Assembly (NCBI RefSeq): GCF_017874615.1
Contig: NZ_JAGIKV010000001.1
Span: 124,001-188,000, forward strand
DNA: 64,000 bases
From: Paenibacillus xylanexedens
GTDB lineage: Bacteria; Bacillota; Bacilli; Paenibacillales; Paenibacillaceae
Direction: 5' to 3'
Shown here one piece after another: positions 8,185 through 17,320 of the stretch (positions are counted from its first letter, which is position 1; every line of letters starts with the position of its first letter). Under the pieces are notes generated by a model. That model worked only from the letters and a program-made list of their open reading frames with translations, ran no database searches and had not been told where the DNA came from. The position numbers and the translations under genes are program-made.

Positions 8185-9332
8185 TACATCCGCCTTTCGA
8201 GGGGCCGCAACTGCGCCACCATCTGATGTAAAGCCTGTTCAAGCAAGGCTACATCTTCTTCTGTATGTTCATCTCCAAGACTAATACGCAATCCGCCACC
8301 AGCACAAGCTGCATCTCTGCCCATCGCAAGTAGAGCCCGACTCGGTTCAGCCGAACGCGAAGAACAGGCAGATTGGGTCGATATGGTTACGCCAAGTTGC
8401 TCCAAGGTGTGCAGCGCCACTTCTGCCTTCATCCCGGGATAGGAGAAGTGCACAATATGAGGTGCACCCTCTGGGCTACTGTTCAATTCAAATTCAGGAA
8501 TAACACGTATCGTTTCCATCAATCGATCACGGAGCACCGTTGTACGCCGGGCAAAATCAACCTGATCTTCTGCTGCCATTCGCATGGCCTTTGCCATGCC
8601 TACCAGCAACGCCACGTTTTCTGTGCCTGCTCTTAGGCCTTGCTCCTGTGATCCTCCTGACAATAGTGGCGTAAGCTCCACTCCACTTCGCACATACAGG
8701 AGACCTGCCCCCTTAGGTCCACGGATCTTGTGAGCAGACAGACTGTACAGATCTGCACCCCAAGCGGCAGGTGTAGCCTTCATTTTTCCAAAGCCTTGAA
8801 CACCATCCACATGGAAAAGCACCCGTGGTGCTTTCTTTTTGAGCTGATTGCCGATCTCTGCAATCGGATGGATGGCTCCTGTTTCATTGTTTACATGCAT
8901 CAGACTCACAAGCACCGTGTCGGGCCTGATCGCGTCTACAACCTGCTCAGCGTTGACCTCTCCATCGGAATTCACGGGAACTAATGTCACTTCCCATCCC
9001 CACTGCTGCAATTGCATAAAACTTTCGTACACAGAGGCATGCTCGGTAGCTGTTGTGATGATGTGTCTGCCTCGTGACTGATAACGTAATGCCGCACCTT
9101 TTATCGCCAGATTATTACTTTCTGTCGCACCGGAAGTAAATACAATCTCTTCTGGCTTAACGCCGATTGCCGCAGCACATCCAGATCGAGCACGACGCAG
9201 CAACTGATCGGCACGCTCTCCATACCCATGGATGGAGGACGGATTACCGAAATGTGTCTCCATAATTTCGGCCATCGTACGAATCACATCAGGATGGGGA
9301 GGTGTGGTTGCAGCATAATCAAAATATTTCAA
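8184..9332 (-). CDS. nifZ: Cysteine desulfurase (NifS/IscS family), NifZ-like sulfur donor for ThiI
   Basis: 382 residues, class V PLP fold. Visible are YFDYAATTPPHP at the start, ATESNNLAIKG, the PLP lysine K202 in SAHKIRGPKG, and the persulfide cysteine C323 in STQSACSSRSAEPSRALL. It removes sulfur from cysteine and passes it to ThiI. The direct thiI neighbour and one-base overlap point to the B. subtilis NifZ role rather than the SUF (SufS) or IscS roles. The start is TTG with GGGAGG 11 bases upstream. A promoter lies about 50 bases upstream. Confidence 0.92.
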   Translation of the reverse strand: MKYFDYAATTPPHPDVIRTMAEIMETHFGNPSSIHGYGERADQLLRRARSGCAAAIGVKPEEIVFTSGATESNNLAIKGAALRYQSRGRHIITTATEHASVYESFMQLQQWGWEVTLVPVNSDGEVNAEQVVDAIRPDTVLVSLMHVNNETGAIHPIAEIGNQLKKKAPRVLFHVDGVQGFGKMKATPAAWGADLYSLSAHKIRGPKGAGLLYVRSGVELTPLLSGGSQEQGLRAGTENVALLVGMAKAMRMAAEDQVDFARRTTVLRDRLMETIRVIPEFELNSSPEGAPHIVHFSYPGMKAEVALHTLEQLGVTISTQSACSSRSAEPSRALLAMGRDAACAGGGLRISLGDEHTEEDVALLEQALHQMVAQLRPLERRM

Positions 9333-9380
9333 ATGAGGTTAGACCTCCCTTATCTCTTCGTTCTTGAACCTACAGTGAGC

Positions 9381-9408
9381 ATTGTAACACGATACCCATA
9401 CAACACAA
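9381..9408 (-). promoter_or_regulatory. SigA-type promoter for nifZ-thiI
   Basis: On the minus strand TTGTGT (9408-9403) is followed after 16 bases by TACAAT (9386-9381). Confidence 0.5.
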
Positions 9409-9410
9409 AA

Positions 9411-9451
9411 AGACCAACCGGGAACAGGCGTTTCAAGCGCTTCTGCTCCCA
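9411..9451 (-). terminator. Probable terminator of the lytic transglycosylase gene
   Basis: On the minus strand GGGAGCAG pairs with CTGTTCCC around a loop with a further weak GCG pairing. GGTTGGTCTTTTTG follows, so the T run is offset from the stem. Confidence 0.5.
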
Positions 9452-9504
9452 CATTTGATCTCATCCTGCCTATGATGTGTTATCGCAAATGTCTATCTGT
9501 GAGT

Positions 9505-10257
9505 TTAGATCACATATTTCGACTGTGCCTTCTCCACCTTGGAGATATAATTCTGAGTTTCGGAAGGCAGACGGTTAAGTACACTCATCAGTTCGCTATC
9601 ACTCGACACGCCCAGACGTGAAACACGACCTGGTCCTGCATTATATGCAGCAAGTGCCATCTTCACTTCTCCACCGAAACGCTGGAGCTGAAGGGAAAGA
9701 TACTTCGTACCCGCATCAATGTTCTGGGCAGGATCAAATGAATTACTCACACCCAGCCCTGCAGCCGTGCCATCCATTAATTGCATGAGCCCTTTGGCAC
9801 CGGCAGAGGACACGACATTTGGGTTGAAATTGGACTCTGTGTCAATGACGGCCTTGATCAATGATTCAGGAACACCGTATTTGGCACTTGCTTCGGCTAT
9901 CAAAGATTCATAATCCGTAGGTACAGATGCACCGGAATCCACAATTCCTGTATTGGACACAGATAACAAAGACTCAACAATATTATTGGAGGCAGAGGAT
10001 AATCCTGATGTACTTATATCCGGGTTGTACGTGCTTCCAAGTTGTAACCACAACAATCCATCACTGGATCTTTTGGAGACCGTAGCGGTGGAATCCGTAT
10101 TGTTTGTCGAAATGGCACCCGTACCTAACAGCCCGTCCATCACATTGGCGAAATCCACTGTTGAACCAGCATCCGATTGTGATCCACTGGTTTGGTTATT
10201 CACATTGGACAATTGCAGTTCCAACAACTGCCGCGATCCGCTTGGATCAATCTGCAT
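9505..10257 (-). CDS. Soluble lytic transglycosylase-type (SLT) muramidase
   Basis: 250 residues. Residues 1-110 are a Ser/Thr/Asn-rich, probably disordered region. The SLT domain (about 115-245) has the catalytic glutamate E141 in VIDTESNFNPN, followed by AGAKGLMQLMDGTA, FDPAQNIDAGTKYL and the ALAAYNAGPGRV motif. Such enzymes cleave the MurNAc-GlcNAc bond to give 1,6-anhydro ends. The layout resembles B. subtilis YjbJ (CwlQ). No clear signal peptide is seen (MQIDPSGSRQLLELQ), so export is unexplained. It is transcribed alone. Confidence 0.88.
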   Translation of the reverse strand: MQIDPSGSRQLLELQLSNVNNQTSGSQSDAGSTVDFANVMDGLLGTGAISTNNTDSTATVSKRSSDGLLWLQLGSTYNPDISTSGLSSASNNIVESLLSVSNTGIVDSGASVPTDYESLIAEASAKYGVPESLIKAVIDTESNFNPNVVSSAGAKGLMQLMDGTAAGLGVSNSFDPAQNIDAGTKYLSLQLQRFGGEVKMALAAYNAGPGRVSRLGVSSDSELMSVLNRLPSETQNYISKVEKAQSKYVI

Positions 10258-10336
10258 GAGTTATACCCACTCCCGTATAATTAAGCGTATTATGACCTTA
10301 TTCTACATCGTTTTACAGCAAGGTTCCATTGTTTTC

Positions 10337-10389
10337 AAAAAAAAACCTTCTGTAGTTCACCACATTTGGGTGAGAACAGAAGGCTTTTT
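10337..10389 (-). terminator. Strong intrinsic terminator of the DUF4190 gene
   Basis: CCTTCTGT (10346-10353) pairs with ACAGAAGG (10376-10383), with an inner TTCACC/GGGTGA stem. On the minus strand a run of nine T follows. Confidence 0.85.
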
Positions 10390-10406
10390 AAATAACATTT
10401 TACACT

Positions 10407-10820
10407 CTAGCGAGCAAATGGAATCATAAAAAAATAACTCAGCGTGGCTACAATACCCAGTCCAATGGACCAGGCTCCCGCTGTCTTACGACCATTCACA
10501 TATGCATAGTAACCCAGTACAGCTGCGGCCGGTCCAAGTACGATTGACCACATGAACAAAGACGCGATCCCAAAGGCAAGTCCCATGTAACCCGCAACCT
10601 TGCCTGTTGATTCCATGACCCGGTCTGCCTCATGCTTCTCAGGTACAGGCTCTGCCCGTTCGGTACCTCCAGTTCTTACGACAGTCGGAGGAGCGACCTC
10701 TGCCCCGTATTCTTCGCGATGTACTTTTCTTGGATAATCGACACGCATACGCTGTTTTTCACCTTCCCCCTTGGTCTCAGGGCGATCAGTGGAATGAATG
10801 TTATTATCGTCATTTTTCAT
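10407..10820 (-). CDS. DUF4190-type membrane protein
   Basis: 137 residues. The first 75 or so are hydrophilic and charged, with no recognisable fold. Two membrane helices follow (about 82-106 and 113-133), with GKVAGYMGLAFGIASLF and a Gly-Arg-Lys turn between them (YAYVNGRKTAGAWSIGLG). This two-helix unit with a Gly-Arg turn is the DUF4190 pattern. The function is unknown. GGAGGTG lies seven bases before the ATG. The DUF1540 gene is 35 bases upstream on the same strand, so the two are probably co-transcribed. Confidence 0.7.
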   Translation of the reverse strand: MKNDDNNIHSTDRPETKGEGEKQRMRVDYPRKVHREEYGAEVAPPTVVRTGGTERAEPVPEKHEADRVMESTGKVAGYMGLAFGIASLFMWSIVLGPAAAVLGYYAYVNGRKTAGAWSIGLGIVATLSYFFMIPFAR

Positions 10821-10855
10821 TGGGAAGCACCTCCGTTATGAATAGGGATGACTGC

Positions 10856-11074
10856 TCACTTGGGTTTGAACGTGTGACAGCATGTTGCAGAGGATGTGCG
10901 TGCGTGATCATGGTGATCGGAGTCAAATGTCTCACCGGCAAATTCCTCATGCAGACGACGGGTGGCATGTTGGTCGATGTCAATCATGATGGCATCAGCG
11001 TGGCAGAAGTTGTTCTCTCCCCAAAAGTTGCAGTTGGAGACGCTGCATTTGACAATTGGTTTGTCTTGGCTCAT
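10856..11074 (-). CDS. DUF1540 cysteine-rich small protein
   Basis: 72 residues with the family's cysteine pattern: CSVSNCNFWGENNFCHA near the N-terminus, then IDIDQHA, and SSATCCHTFKPK at the end. The spacing suggests a small metal-binding knuckle. DUF1540 proteins are common in Bacillales and clostridia; their role is not established. The central linker is His/Asp-rich (DSDHHDHA). GAGGTGAT lies seven bases before the ATG. Confidence 0.8.
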   Translation of the reverse strand: MSQDKPIVKCSVSNCNFWGENNFCHADAIMIDIDQHATRRLHEEFAGETFDSDHHDHARTSSATCCHTFKPK

Positions 11075-11182
11075 TTTTTATCACCTCGACTACTATTGTC
11101 TCCCCGCCACAAACCTGATATTCCCCGTCAAAATGCCAGATGATGACATGATCACACCTCGTCTGATTCTCATTAAAAACAC

Positions 11183-11212
11183 AAAAAAACCGCCACAAGG
11201 GCGGTTTCGTCC
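11183..11212 (-). terminator. Intrinsic terminator of the YpuI-like gene
   Basis: AAACCGCC (11187-11194) pairs with GGCGGTTT (11200-11207). On the minus strand a run of seven T follows. Confidence 0.8.
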
Positions 11213-11239
11213 AATTTCATATTCAGGTTTAAACGTTAA

Positions 11240-11746
11240 TTAGGCGTGATTCCGTTGATTTTGCATACGGCGCTGAGTCAAATAATCACTTTCATAATAT
11301 GCCAGATCATCGCGCAATTCTTCGTACGTTTTGGAAACCTCAAGAATAACATCCCGTACTGCACGGATTGGCTTGTCACGGAAACGAATGGCATCTTGTC
11401 CTGTGTAAGCGTATCTTCCGTCTTCGGAATAACATTCATTTTTGGGATAGAAAAAGCTGTTTACGCATTGATGATACGTATTATAAAGAGCCTTTTCGGC
11501 AAAATCGACATCAAAGTTGGCACGACGCAGCACAACGCCAAGTTTTTCGTAAGAAACTTCAGAAAAAACGAGCAAATGACGGAGATCTGAAAGAAATCCT
11601 TTGTAGAAGGCTGTTGATTCTTCCGTCTGATTCTGATCCAGTTCAGGCAAAGCATTCTCATTCAAAAATTTTTCAATCCGATCGATAGCCGGTTTTAACT
11701 TTTCCCTAGTTGACTCACATGTTTTCTGTACATTGGCTGCTGACAT
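11240..11746 (-). CDS. ypuI: YpuI-like DUF3907 protein
   Basis: 168 residues, soluble, predicted all-helical. The blocks FLSDLRHLLVFSEV, YHQCVNSFFYPKNECY and DGRYAYTGQDAIRFRD match what I recall of the B. subtilis YpuI (DUF3907) family, and length is close to the family's usual 170-180. The role is unknown. GGGGGAG lies eight bases before the ATG. It is monocistronic and ends at a good terminator. The 283-base gap 11747-12029 upstream holds a TATAAT near 11835 but no convincing full promoter. Confidence 0.75.
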   Translation of the reverse strand: MSAANVQKTCESTREKLKPAIDRIEKFLNENALPELDQNQTEESTAFYKGFLSDLRHLLVFSEVSYEKLGVVLRRANFDVDFAEKALYNTYHQCVNSFFYPKNECYSEDGRYAYTGQDAIRFRDKPIRAVRDVILEVSKTYEELRDDLAYYESDYLTQRRMQNQRNHA

Positions 11747-12029
11747 AAAGGTAGCTCCCCCTTAAATAAGTCCTTACATATAGGTCGGCCAACGGTGGTT
11801 TTCCCCTGACCTTTGAATTCTCAGCTATAATCCTACCATAAAAAGATGACGAGCGGTATCCCTTAATCATGCTTTCCGCTTCTGCCGTTAAACATGCCTA
11901 TTATACGCAGTCAGACTCGAACTCGTCTGCATAAAAATATCCGCTTTTTCTAACGATAGATATAACCAGTGACAACGACGAAGCACTGTTAATGATTGTC
12001 CAAAATGAACGAAGGAGGTTCCATCCACC

Positions 12030-13904
12030 ATGTCCAGACCGAAATGGATTAACTGGGCCCTTGCAGCTGGTGCAGGAGCACTCGCCCTGACACTCCTGCT
12101 TCCAACATCCAATCGTCCCGAACCCAAGCCAAGTGCCCTGCCCGATTCTGCTCATGAAGAGCACACGAACAAACAGCGACTGAAAGTGCAGGACATCAAA
12201 GCAACAGATCTCCTGACCCGCATGGATGCCAAGCAACATCTCAGTATCATGCTGGAGAAAACCGCCACAATGAATGCTGCGCAGGTAAGCCGATATGTGA
12301 ATGATCTCCAAAGTTCACATGAACATATCAGATCCATTCATCTCATGAATACCAATGGCTCTTTTAACAAGCCCTTTGATCACGCCTCCACACAAGGAAG
12401 CAAGTTGGAACAACAGAAGCTTCAACATGCGCTGAACCTTGCCAAAAAAGCGGCCAACAAACGTCAAAGTTTTGAATCCTCTTCTTTTCCTTTGGGGAAA
12501 GAAAAATATTTTGTTATGGGGCAACCCTCCAAAGATGGCAAAAGAGCTGTGATTGCCTTGTTCAGTCAGAACGTATTGAATTCTGTTGAACAACATCAGC
12601 GCAAAAATCTGCGCATGATCCCTTATCCGCGTGAAGGTAAGTTCAAGATAGAGTCTGTTCACCCAGATACCCTTAACGAAATCACGGTAAAAACCGGACA
12701 TGATAATGCCAATGCCAGTCATTTTTACGAAAATGAAATCGTCATCCGTTTTCGCCAAGATCCCGGTGAACGGGATATGCGTATCATTAAATCCGATCTG
12801 AGAGCGCAATCTGCACGCAAGCTGGGATACACGTATGTTTTTCGGTCAGAACACATGAGTTACAAACAATTGCATAGTTATTTCGAAAGCAAATGGAATC
12901 CACTCTATATGGAGCCCCACTATATGTATTTAACCAATGATACTGCAACTGAACAAACAGATGTAACTATACCCAATGATATTTTGTTCTCCGATTATCA
13001 GTGGAATTTGCCTGCGATCGAGACGAACAGAGGCTGGAATATTACCAAGGGAAACAAGGATGTCATCGTTGCCGTGGTCGACACGGGGGTTGATATGAAT
13101 CATCCTGACCTGAAGGGCAAGCTCCTTGAGGGTTATAATGTGGTCGAGCCGGGAAGCCAACCGATGGATGATGTGGGACATGGGACACACGTCGCAGGCA
13201 TTATCGGCGCTATTGTCAACAATAATGAAGGCGTGGCAGGCATGAGCTGGTATAACAAGGTACTACCGGTTAAAGTACTCGACAACTCGGGTTCTGGTAC
13301 CACGTATGCCGTTGCCGAAGGCATCATCTGGGCAGCCGATCATGGAGCCAAAGTTATCAATATGAGTCTGGGCAATTATGCTGATGCGCAATTTCTTCAT
13401 GATGCCATTAAATACGCTTTTGACCGGGATATCGTCCTAATTGCAGCCACGGGGAACGATAATACGGAGCGTCCAGGATACCCTGCTGCCTATCCGGAAG
13501 TATTTGCTGTATCTGCTACGGACCCGGATATGAGCAAAGCTTCCTATTCCAACTACGGGGATTATGTAGATGTGATGGCCCCAGGGTCCAGTATCGCCAG
13601 TACCTATCCAAATAATCAGTATGCGGCCTTGTCTGGAACGTCCATGGCTAGCCCCCATGTAGCCGCACTTGCAGGTTTGATTCGTTCGTTAAACCCGGAC
13701 TTGACCAACACGGAAGTGATGGATTTGATGCGCCAAAGTGTTATTGATCTCGGTGATCCGGGTCACGATAAGTATTTCGGTTATGGGCAAATCGATGTCT
13801 ATAAGGCACTGCAAGCCGCATCAGGCAACAGCGCTCCTTTGCAGTTCTGGCCGCAACATGTCAGACAACAAATGGATAATACGATGAAAAAGTATACCCA
13901 GTAA
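12030..13904 (+). CDS. Secreted S8-family serine protease (subtilase)
   Basis: 624 residues. An N-terminal membrane or signal segment (about 8-24) is followed by a long propeptide-like region (about 30-315) and a subtilase domain (about 320-600). The triad is D351 in VVDTGVDMNHPDLKG, H384 in GHGTHVAGI, and S538 in SGTSMASPHVAALAG; the oxyanion residue is N476 in AATGND. The catalytic part is closest to thermitase/fervidolysin-like secreted subtilases. It should digest extracellular protein after export and self-cleavage. The propeptide is unusually large (about 290 residues) and does not match a short I9 inhibitor across its whole length. AAGGAGG precedes the ATG by 12 bases. It is monocistronic. 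Confidence 0.93.
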   Translation: MSRPKWINWALAAGAGALALTLLLPTSNRPEPKPSALPDSAHEEHTNKQRLKVQDIKATDLLTRMDAKQHLSIMLEKTATMNAAQVSRYVNDLQSSHEHIRSIHLMNTNGSFNKPFDHASTQGSKLEQQKLQHALNLAKKAANKRQSFESSSFPLGKEKYFVMGQPSKDGKRAVIALFSQNVLNSVEQHQRKNLRMIPYPREGKFKIESVHPDTLNEITVKTGHDNANASHFYENEIVIRFRQDPGERDMRIIKSDLRAQSARKLGYTYVFRSEHMSYKQLHSYFESKWNPLYMEPHYMYLTNDTATEQTDVTIPNDILFSDYQWNLPAIETNRGWNITKGNKDVIVAVVDTGVDMNHPDLKGKLLEGYNVVEPGSQPMDDVGHGTHVAGIIGAIVNNNEGVAGMSWYNKVLPVKVLDNSGSGTTYAVAEGIIWAADHGAKVINMSLGNYADAQFLHDAIKYAFDRDIVLIAATGNDNTERPGYPAAYPEVFAVSATDPDMSKASYSNYGDYVDVMAPGSSIASTYPNNQYAALSGTSMASPHVAALAGLIRSLNPDLTNTEVMDLMRQSVIDLGDPGHDKYFGYGQIDVYKALQAASGNSAPLQFWPQHVRQQMDNTMKKYTQ

Positions 13905-13935
13905 CCGTAATAACTCTACTCAGTAAAAATACAAA

Positions 13936-13964
13936 AGCAGCTGCGCCCCGGGGCGTACGCTGCT
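13936..13964. terminator. GC-rich bidirectional terminator after the protease gene
   Basis: AGCAGC (13936-13941) pairs with GCTGCT (13959-13964) around an inner CGCCCC/GGGGCG stem. It is followed by CTTTGG on plus and TTTTGTATTTTT on minus, so it works better for the minus-strand CotD-like gene. Confidence 0.65.
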
Positions 13965-14004
13965 CTTTGGTTTGGATATCCAATTCCCCGGGGCCCCGCT
14001 GCAA

Positions 14005-14262
14005 TTAGCGTTTGCGAGAAGTTGTGCGGGCTTTGCTTGATTTTTTCACGGATTTTTTCTTCGCATTATGGCTGGATACATAGCAAGGATCTTCTTCTTT
14101 GACAACAATAGGGTACATGTGGTGGTGAATTGGAACACAGTGATGTTTTTTGATCACTTCAATCGGGTGGATTACAGGCACGATTTGTGGGATGTAATAA
14201 TCCTCAACAACCTGGATCGGGTCACAGACAATTGGGCAAAGCGGTGGACAGTAATGGTTCAT
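14005..14262 (-). CDS. CotD-like spore coat protein
   Basis: 85 residues from the ATG at 14262. The N-terminal part is rich in Cys, His, Pro and Tyr (MNHYCPPLCPIVCDP, VVEDYYIPQIVPVIHP, KKHHCVPIHHHMYP), and the tail is Lys/Ser/Arg-rich. This is the composition and repeat-like pattern of the CotD family of inner spore-coat proteins. AAGGGAG lies 11 bases before this ATG; an in-frame extension upstream is hydrophobic and lacks a ribosome site. It would be made in the mother cell late in sporulation; I did not find a convincing SigK site. The assignment rests on composition, so it is moderate. Confidence 0.6.
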   Translation of the reverse strand: MNHYCPPLCPIVCDPIQVVEDYYIPQIVPVIHPIEVIKKHHCVPIHHHMYPIVVKEEDPCYVSSHNAKKKSVKKSSKARTTSRKR

Positions 14263-14348
14263 TTCAAAACCAACTCCCTTTCTGGTGATACTATAACCTA
14301 TTGCAGCAGATCGAAAGTGGATTGGATGTATGTCCATACTCCGAAAAA

Positions 14349-15869
14349 TTATATGAGCGGTAGCCTGTCCGCCACTGTCCCACCCTGCCCAGGTGTTACT
14401 CTGTCAATAACTCGGCACAGTACACGAAGCCCTTCACACAAAAGCTCAACGTTTGTTACAGTGAAGCAGATGCGCAGACTTGGGGTATCCATCTCCCCTA
14501 CATAACAGGCGGAACCCGGCAGAAAAGAGACCCCTGCAGCAAGTGACTGATGATGCAACTCACGCATATCCAAGTTACTCGGAAGTTGGAGCCACAGATT
14601 GAGTCCTCCCTCCGGCAAGCGCCATTGCATGCCCATAGTAGCATGCTCTTCCAGCACTTCAGATGCTGCGCACAAGCGGGAATACAACTCATCCCTCAAT
14701 CGGGATACATAGGCACCGTACTGATTCTGAATAAAGGATTGCAACGCCTTTTGTGTAAGCAGCGGACTGCCCAAATCCGCCGTAGATTTCGCAGCCACAA
14801 GCCGGGTCAATACACTTCCGTCAGCAATGGCGCAGGCTATACGGCAACCGGGAGAGAGCACCTTGCTGAAGCTTTTGATATATACGACATGACCTGTCCC
14901 ATCCATCGATTTAATGGAAGCCGGGGGAGGGTCCCTAAAATAAAGATCTGCAAACGGATCATCCTCCAGAATAAGGCAATGGTAGCTTTGCGCAAGATTA
15001 AGAAGTTGTGCTCGTCTTCTTGCACTCATCGTAATACCTGTTGGATTGTGATAGGTCGGGATCGTATAGATCAGCTTGGGCGGATAGGTATCACATAACC
15101 GGGTCAACAGATCAATACGCATGCCTTCGTCATCCATCGGGACCGTAATGATCTTTGCACCTCTACTCGTAAATACATCAATAGCTCCGGTATAGCTTGG
15201 TGCCTCCATGTATACAACATCCCCAGGTCCGACAAAAGTCCGTGCCACAAGATCAATTCCCTGCTGAGCACCACTTGTAATTAGCATGCGTTCAGGTGCC
15301 ACCTGTAGTCCACGCTCGGCAAAATGTTCGGCGAAGATCTGTCTAAGCTCCCGATCTCCCTGAAAAGATCCGTACGCTGCCATACGCTCTGTATGATCAG
15401 AGGAGAGTCGGTAGGCGCTGTCGATAATCTCGCGTGTAGGCAACAGTTCAGGCTGAATCGCTGACATATGAAGTTCATACCGCACTTGAGGTGAGGTATC
15501 AAAATGTCTCCAGAGCTGCGCTCGCGGTAAATAATCCACCAGTGCCATCTGCCAATTCCATGACGTACTGGATTCGCTGTTGGCATTGTTTCGCTTCGTT
15601 CGGTCCACATCCTCCATCTGATCCACGTTCAATGTACCTCTCACATAACAACCTTTTCCCTGGGAGCAAGTGATCAATTGAATCGCTTCGAGTTCAGCAT
15701 ACGCTTTGGATACAGTGACCAGGCTGACACCCAAATCCGCCGTCATTTTACGAATAGAAGGAAGTCGGGTTCCAGGTTCAATGAGTCCTGATCTGATGCG
15801 ATCGGCAATCGTTAGCGCAATTTGCACGTACAATTTGGTACTGCTTCCCCGCCTTAATTCAATATGCAT
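14349..15869 (-). CDS. MocR-type transcriptional regulator (GntR DNA-binding domain fused to class I aminotransferase fold)
   Basis: 506 residues. Residues 1-75 are a GntR winged helix (KLYVQIALTIADRIRSG, PSIRKMTADLGVSLVTVSKAY). After a linker, a class I aminotransferase-like domain (about 130-500) carries ITSGAQQGIDLVARTF, PTYHNPTGITMS and the PLP lysine in VVYIKSFSKVLSPGCRI. MocR proteins use PLP or an amino compound as effector, usually acting on the divergent neighbour. Here the neighbour is an aminotransferase 107 bases away, with four copies of a heptamer between them. The ATG at 15869 has GGGGGAG five bases upstream; an upstream in-frame start overlaps the operator and is rejected. Likely local control plus self-control. 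Confidence 0.93.
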   Translation of the reverse strand: MHIELRRGSSTKLYVQIALTIADRIRSGLIEPGTRLPSIRKMTADLGVSLVTVSKAYAELEAIQLITCSQGKGCYVRGTLNVDQMEDVDRTKRNNANSESSTSWNWQMALVDYLPRAQLWRHFDTSPQVRYELHMSAIQPELLPTREIIDSAYRLSSDHTERMAAYGSFQGDRELRQIFAEHFAERGLQVAPERMLITSGAQQGIDLVARTFVGPGDVVYMEAPSYTGAIDVFTSRGAKIITVPMDDEGMRIDLLTRLCDTYPPKLIYTIPTYHNPTGITMSARRRAQLLNLAQSYHCLILEDDPFADLYFRDPPPASIKSMDGTGHVVYIKSFSKVLSPGCRIACAIADGSVLTRLVAAKSTADLGSPLLTQKALQSFIQNQYGAYVSRLRDELYSRLCAASEVLEEHATMGMQWRLPEGGLNLWLQLPSNLDMRELHHQSLAAGVSFLPGSACYVGEMDTPSLRICFTVTNVELLCEGLRVLCRVIDRVTPGQGGTVADRLPLI

Positions 15870-15883
15870 ATGTGCTCCCCCAA

Positions 15884-15962
15884 CTGTTATGATCTTCATT
15901 TTACTGTTATAGTGTAGTCCGTCTATTATAGTTTATAATATCAGTATAACAGTGAATAACAG
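15884..15962. promoter_or_regulatory. MocR operator: four copies of CTGTTAT between divergent genes
   Basis: CTGTTAT occurs at 15884-15890 and 15904-15910 (direct, 20 bases apart) and inverted as ATAACAG at 15946-15952 and 15956-15962 (10 bases apart). The inner pair extends to ACTGTTATA/TATAACAGT. TATAAT boxes lie between them on plus (15934-15939) and minus (15930-15925), each without a good -35. That arrangement fits activator-dependent divergent promoters. No other regulator gene is adjacent. Confidence 0.7.
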
Positions 15963-15976
15963 GAGATGAGAATAAC

Positions 15977-17206
15977 ATGAGTATCCCTTGGTCCAAAATG
16001 GCACAAAACACCCCGTCCTCTGTCGTTCGCGACATGCTCCAGGCCGCTCAGGCACCTGGAATGATCTCACTAGCCGGTGGATTACCAGCCCAGGCTTCAT
16101 TCCCGCTGGAAGCCATCCGCGTTGCATATGAAAAAGTATTTATGAGCGGAGCAGCCGCTCTTCAATATGCGGAGACTGAGGGTTACCGTCCTCTTCGCGC
16201 CAAAATCGCCGAACGTCTTGAATCCAAGGGCATTCCCGCTTCACCCGATCACATGCTTCTCACTACGGGTTCACAGCAATCCATTGACTTGGTTTGCCGC
16301 ATCCTTCTCGACCCGGGTGACCGCGTATTGGTTGAATCACCAACCTACCTCGCAGCTCTGCAAGTCATTCATTCCTATCAGGCTGAATCTCACGGCGTAG
16401 CCTGTGATGATCACGGTATGTTGCCTGAATCTCTTGAGGAACAGCTCCAGTTGCATCGTCCAAAACTTGTCTATATTAACCCCACGTTCTCCAATCCTAC
16501 GGGAAAAGTATGGTCGCGAGAAAGAAGACAGCAGGCTGTGGATCTTTGCCGCAAGTATGGTGTACTCATTCTGGAAGATGATCCCTATGGTGAAATTCGG
16601 TTCAATCCGGAGCAATTGGATGTCCCTGCTCTCGCAGAACTGGATGCAGTATCCTATGACGGCCCTTCCAACGTTATCTACACCAGTACATTCTCCAAAA
16701 CGGTAGCACCTGGCCTTCGTACTGGCTGGATACTGGCTGCTCCCGATATTGTCAAAATGGCAGCACGAGCCAAACAAGGTGCTGACTTGCACTCCAGCAG
16801 CATTGACCAAAGAGCGCTTCATGCACTGCTTGAATCTTTCGATCTGGATGCGCATATCCGTCATATTTCAGAGGATTACGAACAACGCATGAAAACACTG
16901 ACTACTCTTATGGCAGCCAAAGCTTGGGAAGGCATCTCGTGGAATTCACCACAAGGTGGCATGTTCTTGTGGCTGCAACTGCCTGAAGGCATGCTTGCAA
17001 GCAATCTGTTCACTTACGGTATCCAGGAGAAAGTGTGCATTGTCCCGGGTGATTCCTTCTATGCAGGTACACCAGAGTTAAACCGCATGCGAATCAACTT
17101 TACTCATACGGACCCTGAGCTTCTTCCGGAAGCTGTGGAAAGAATGGATCGCGCTATCCAACGCTGGCATGCTTCCTTAACATCGGACAGTGTTGTTACA
17201 CTGTAA
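15977..17206 (+). CDS. PLP-dependent aminotransferase, LysN/2-aminoadipate type (class I fold)
   Basis: 409 residues, without a DNA-binding domain. MISLAGGLPAQASFP, LQYAETEGYRPLRAKIAERL, TTGSQQSIDLVCRILLDPGD, NPTFSNPTGKVWS, the ILEDDPYGEIRF strand and the PLP lysine in STFSKTVAPGLRTGW are all present. This subgroup includes 2-aminoadipate and broad-range branched or aromatic amino acid transaminases; the substrate cannot be fixed from sequence. It is divergent from a MocR regulator, which probably controls it. AGGAG lies about 11 bases before the ATG. A strong terminator follows. Confidence 0.88.
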   Translation: MSIPWSKMAQNTPSSVVRDMLQAAQAPGMISLAGGLPAQASFPLEAIRVAYEKVFMSGAAALQYAETEGYRPLRAKIAERLESKGIPASPDHMLLTTGSQQSIDLVCRILLDPGDRVLVESPTYLAALQVIHSYQAESHGVACDDHGMLPESLEEQLQLHRPKLVYINPTFSNPTGKVWSRERRQQAVDLCRKYGVLILEDDPYGEIRFNPEQLDVPALAELDAVSYDGPSNVIYTSTFSKTVAPGLRTGWILAAPDIVKMAARAKQGADLHSSSIDQRALHALLESFDLDAHIRHISEDYEQRMKTLTTLMAAKAWEGISWNSPQGGMFLWLQLPEGMLASNLFTYGIQEKVCIVPGDSFYAGTPELNRMRINFTHTDPELLPEAVERMDRAIQRWHASLTSDSVVTL

Positions 17207-17273
17207 TGAACTGTCATAAACGTTTGACTATTCCATTAGCGTATGAAGGTTAATAACTTGATATTGAGTAACA

Positions 17274-17320
17274 AAAATAAGGCGGCAGGCCCGAGAACCT
17301 CGGAACTGCCGCCTTATTTT
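17274..17320. terminator. Strong, near-symmetrical terminator
   Basis: AAAATAAGGCGGCAG (17274-17288) pairs with CTGCCGCCTTATTTT (17306-17320), with T and A runs on both sides. It can stop the aminotransferase transcript and also any read-through from rnpB on the other strand. Confidence 0.85.
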
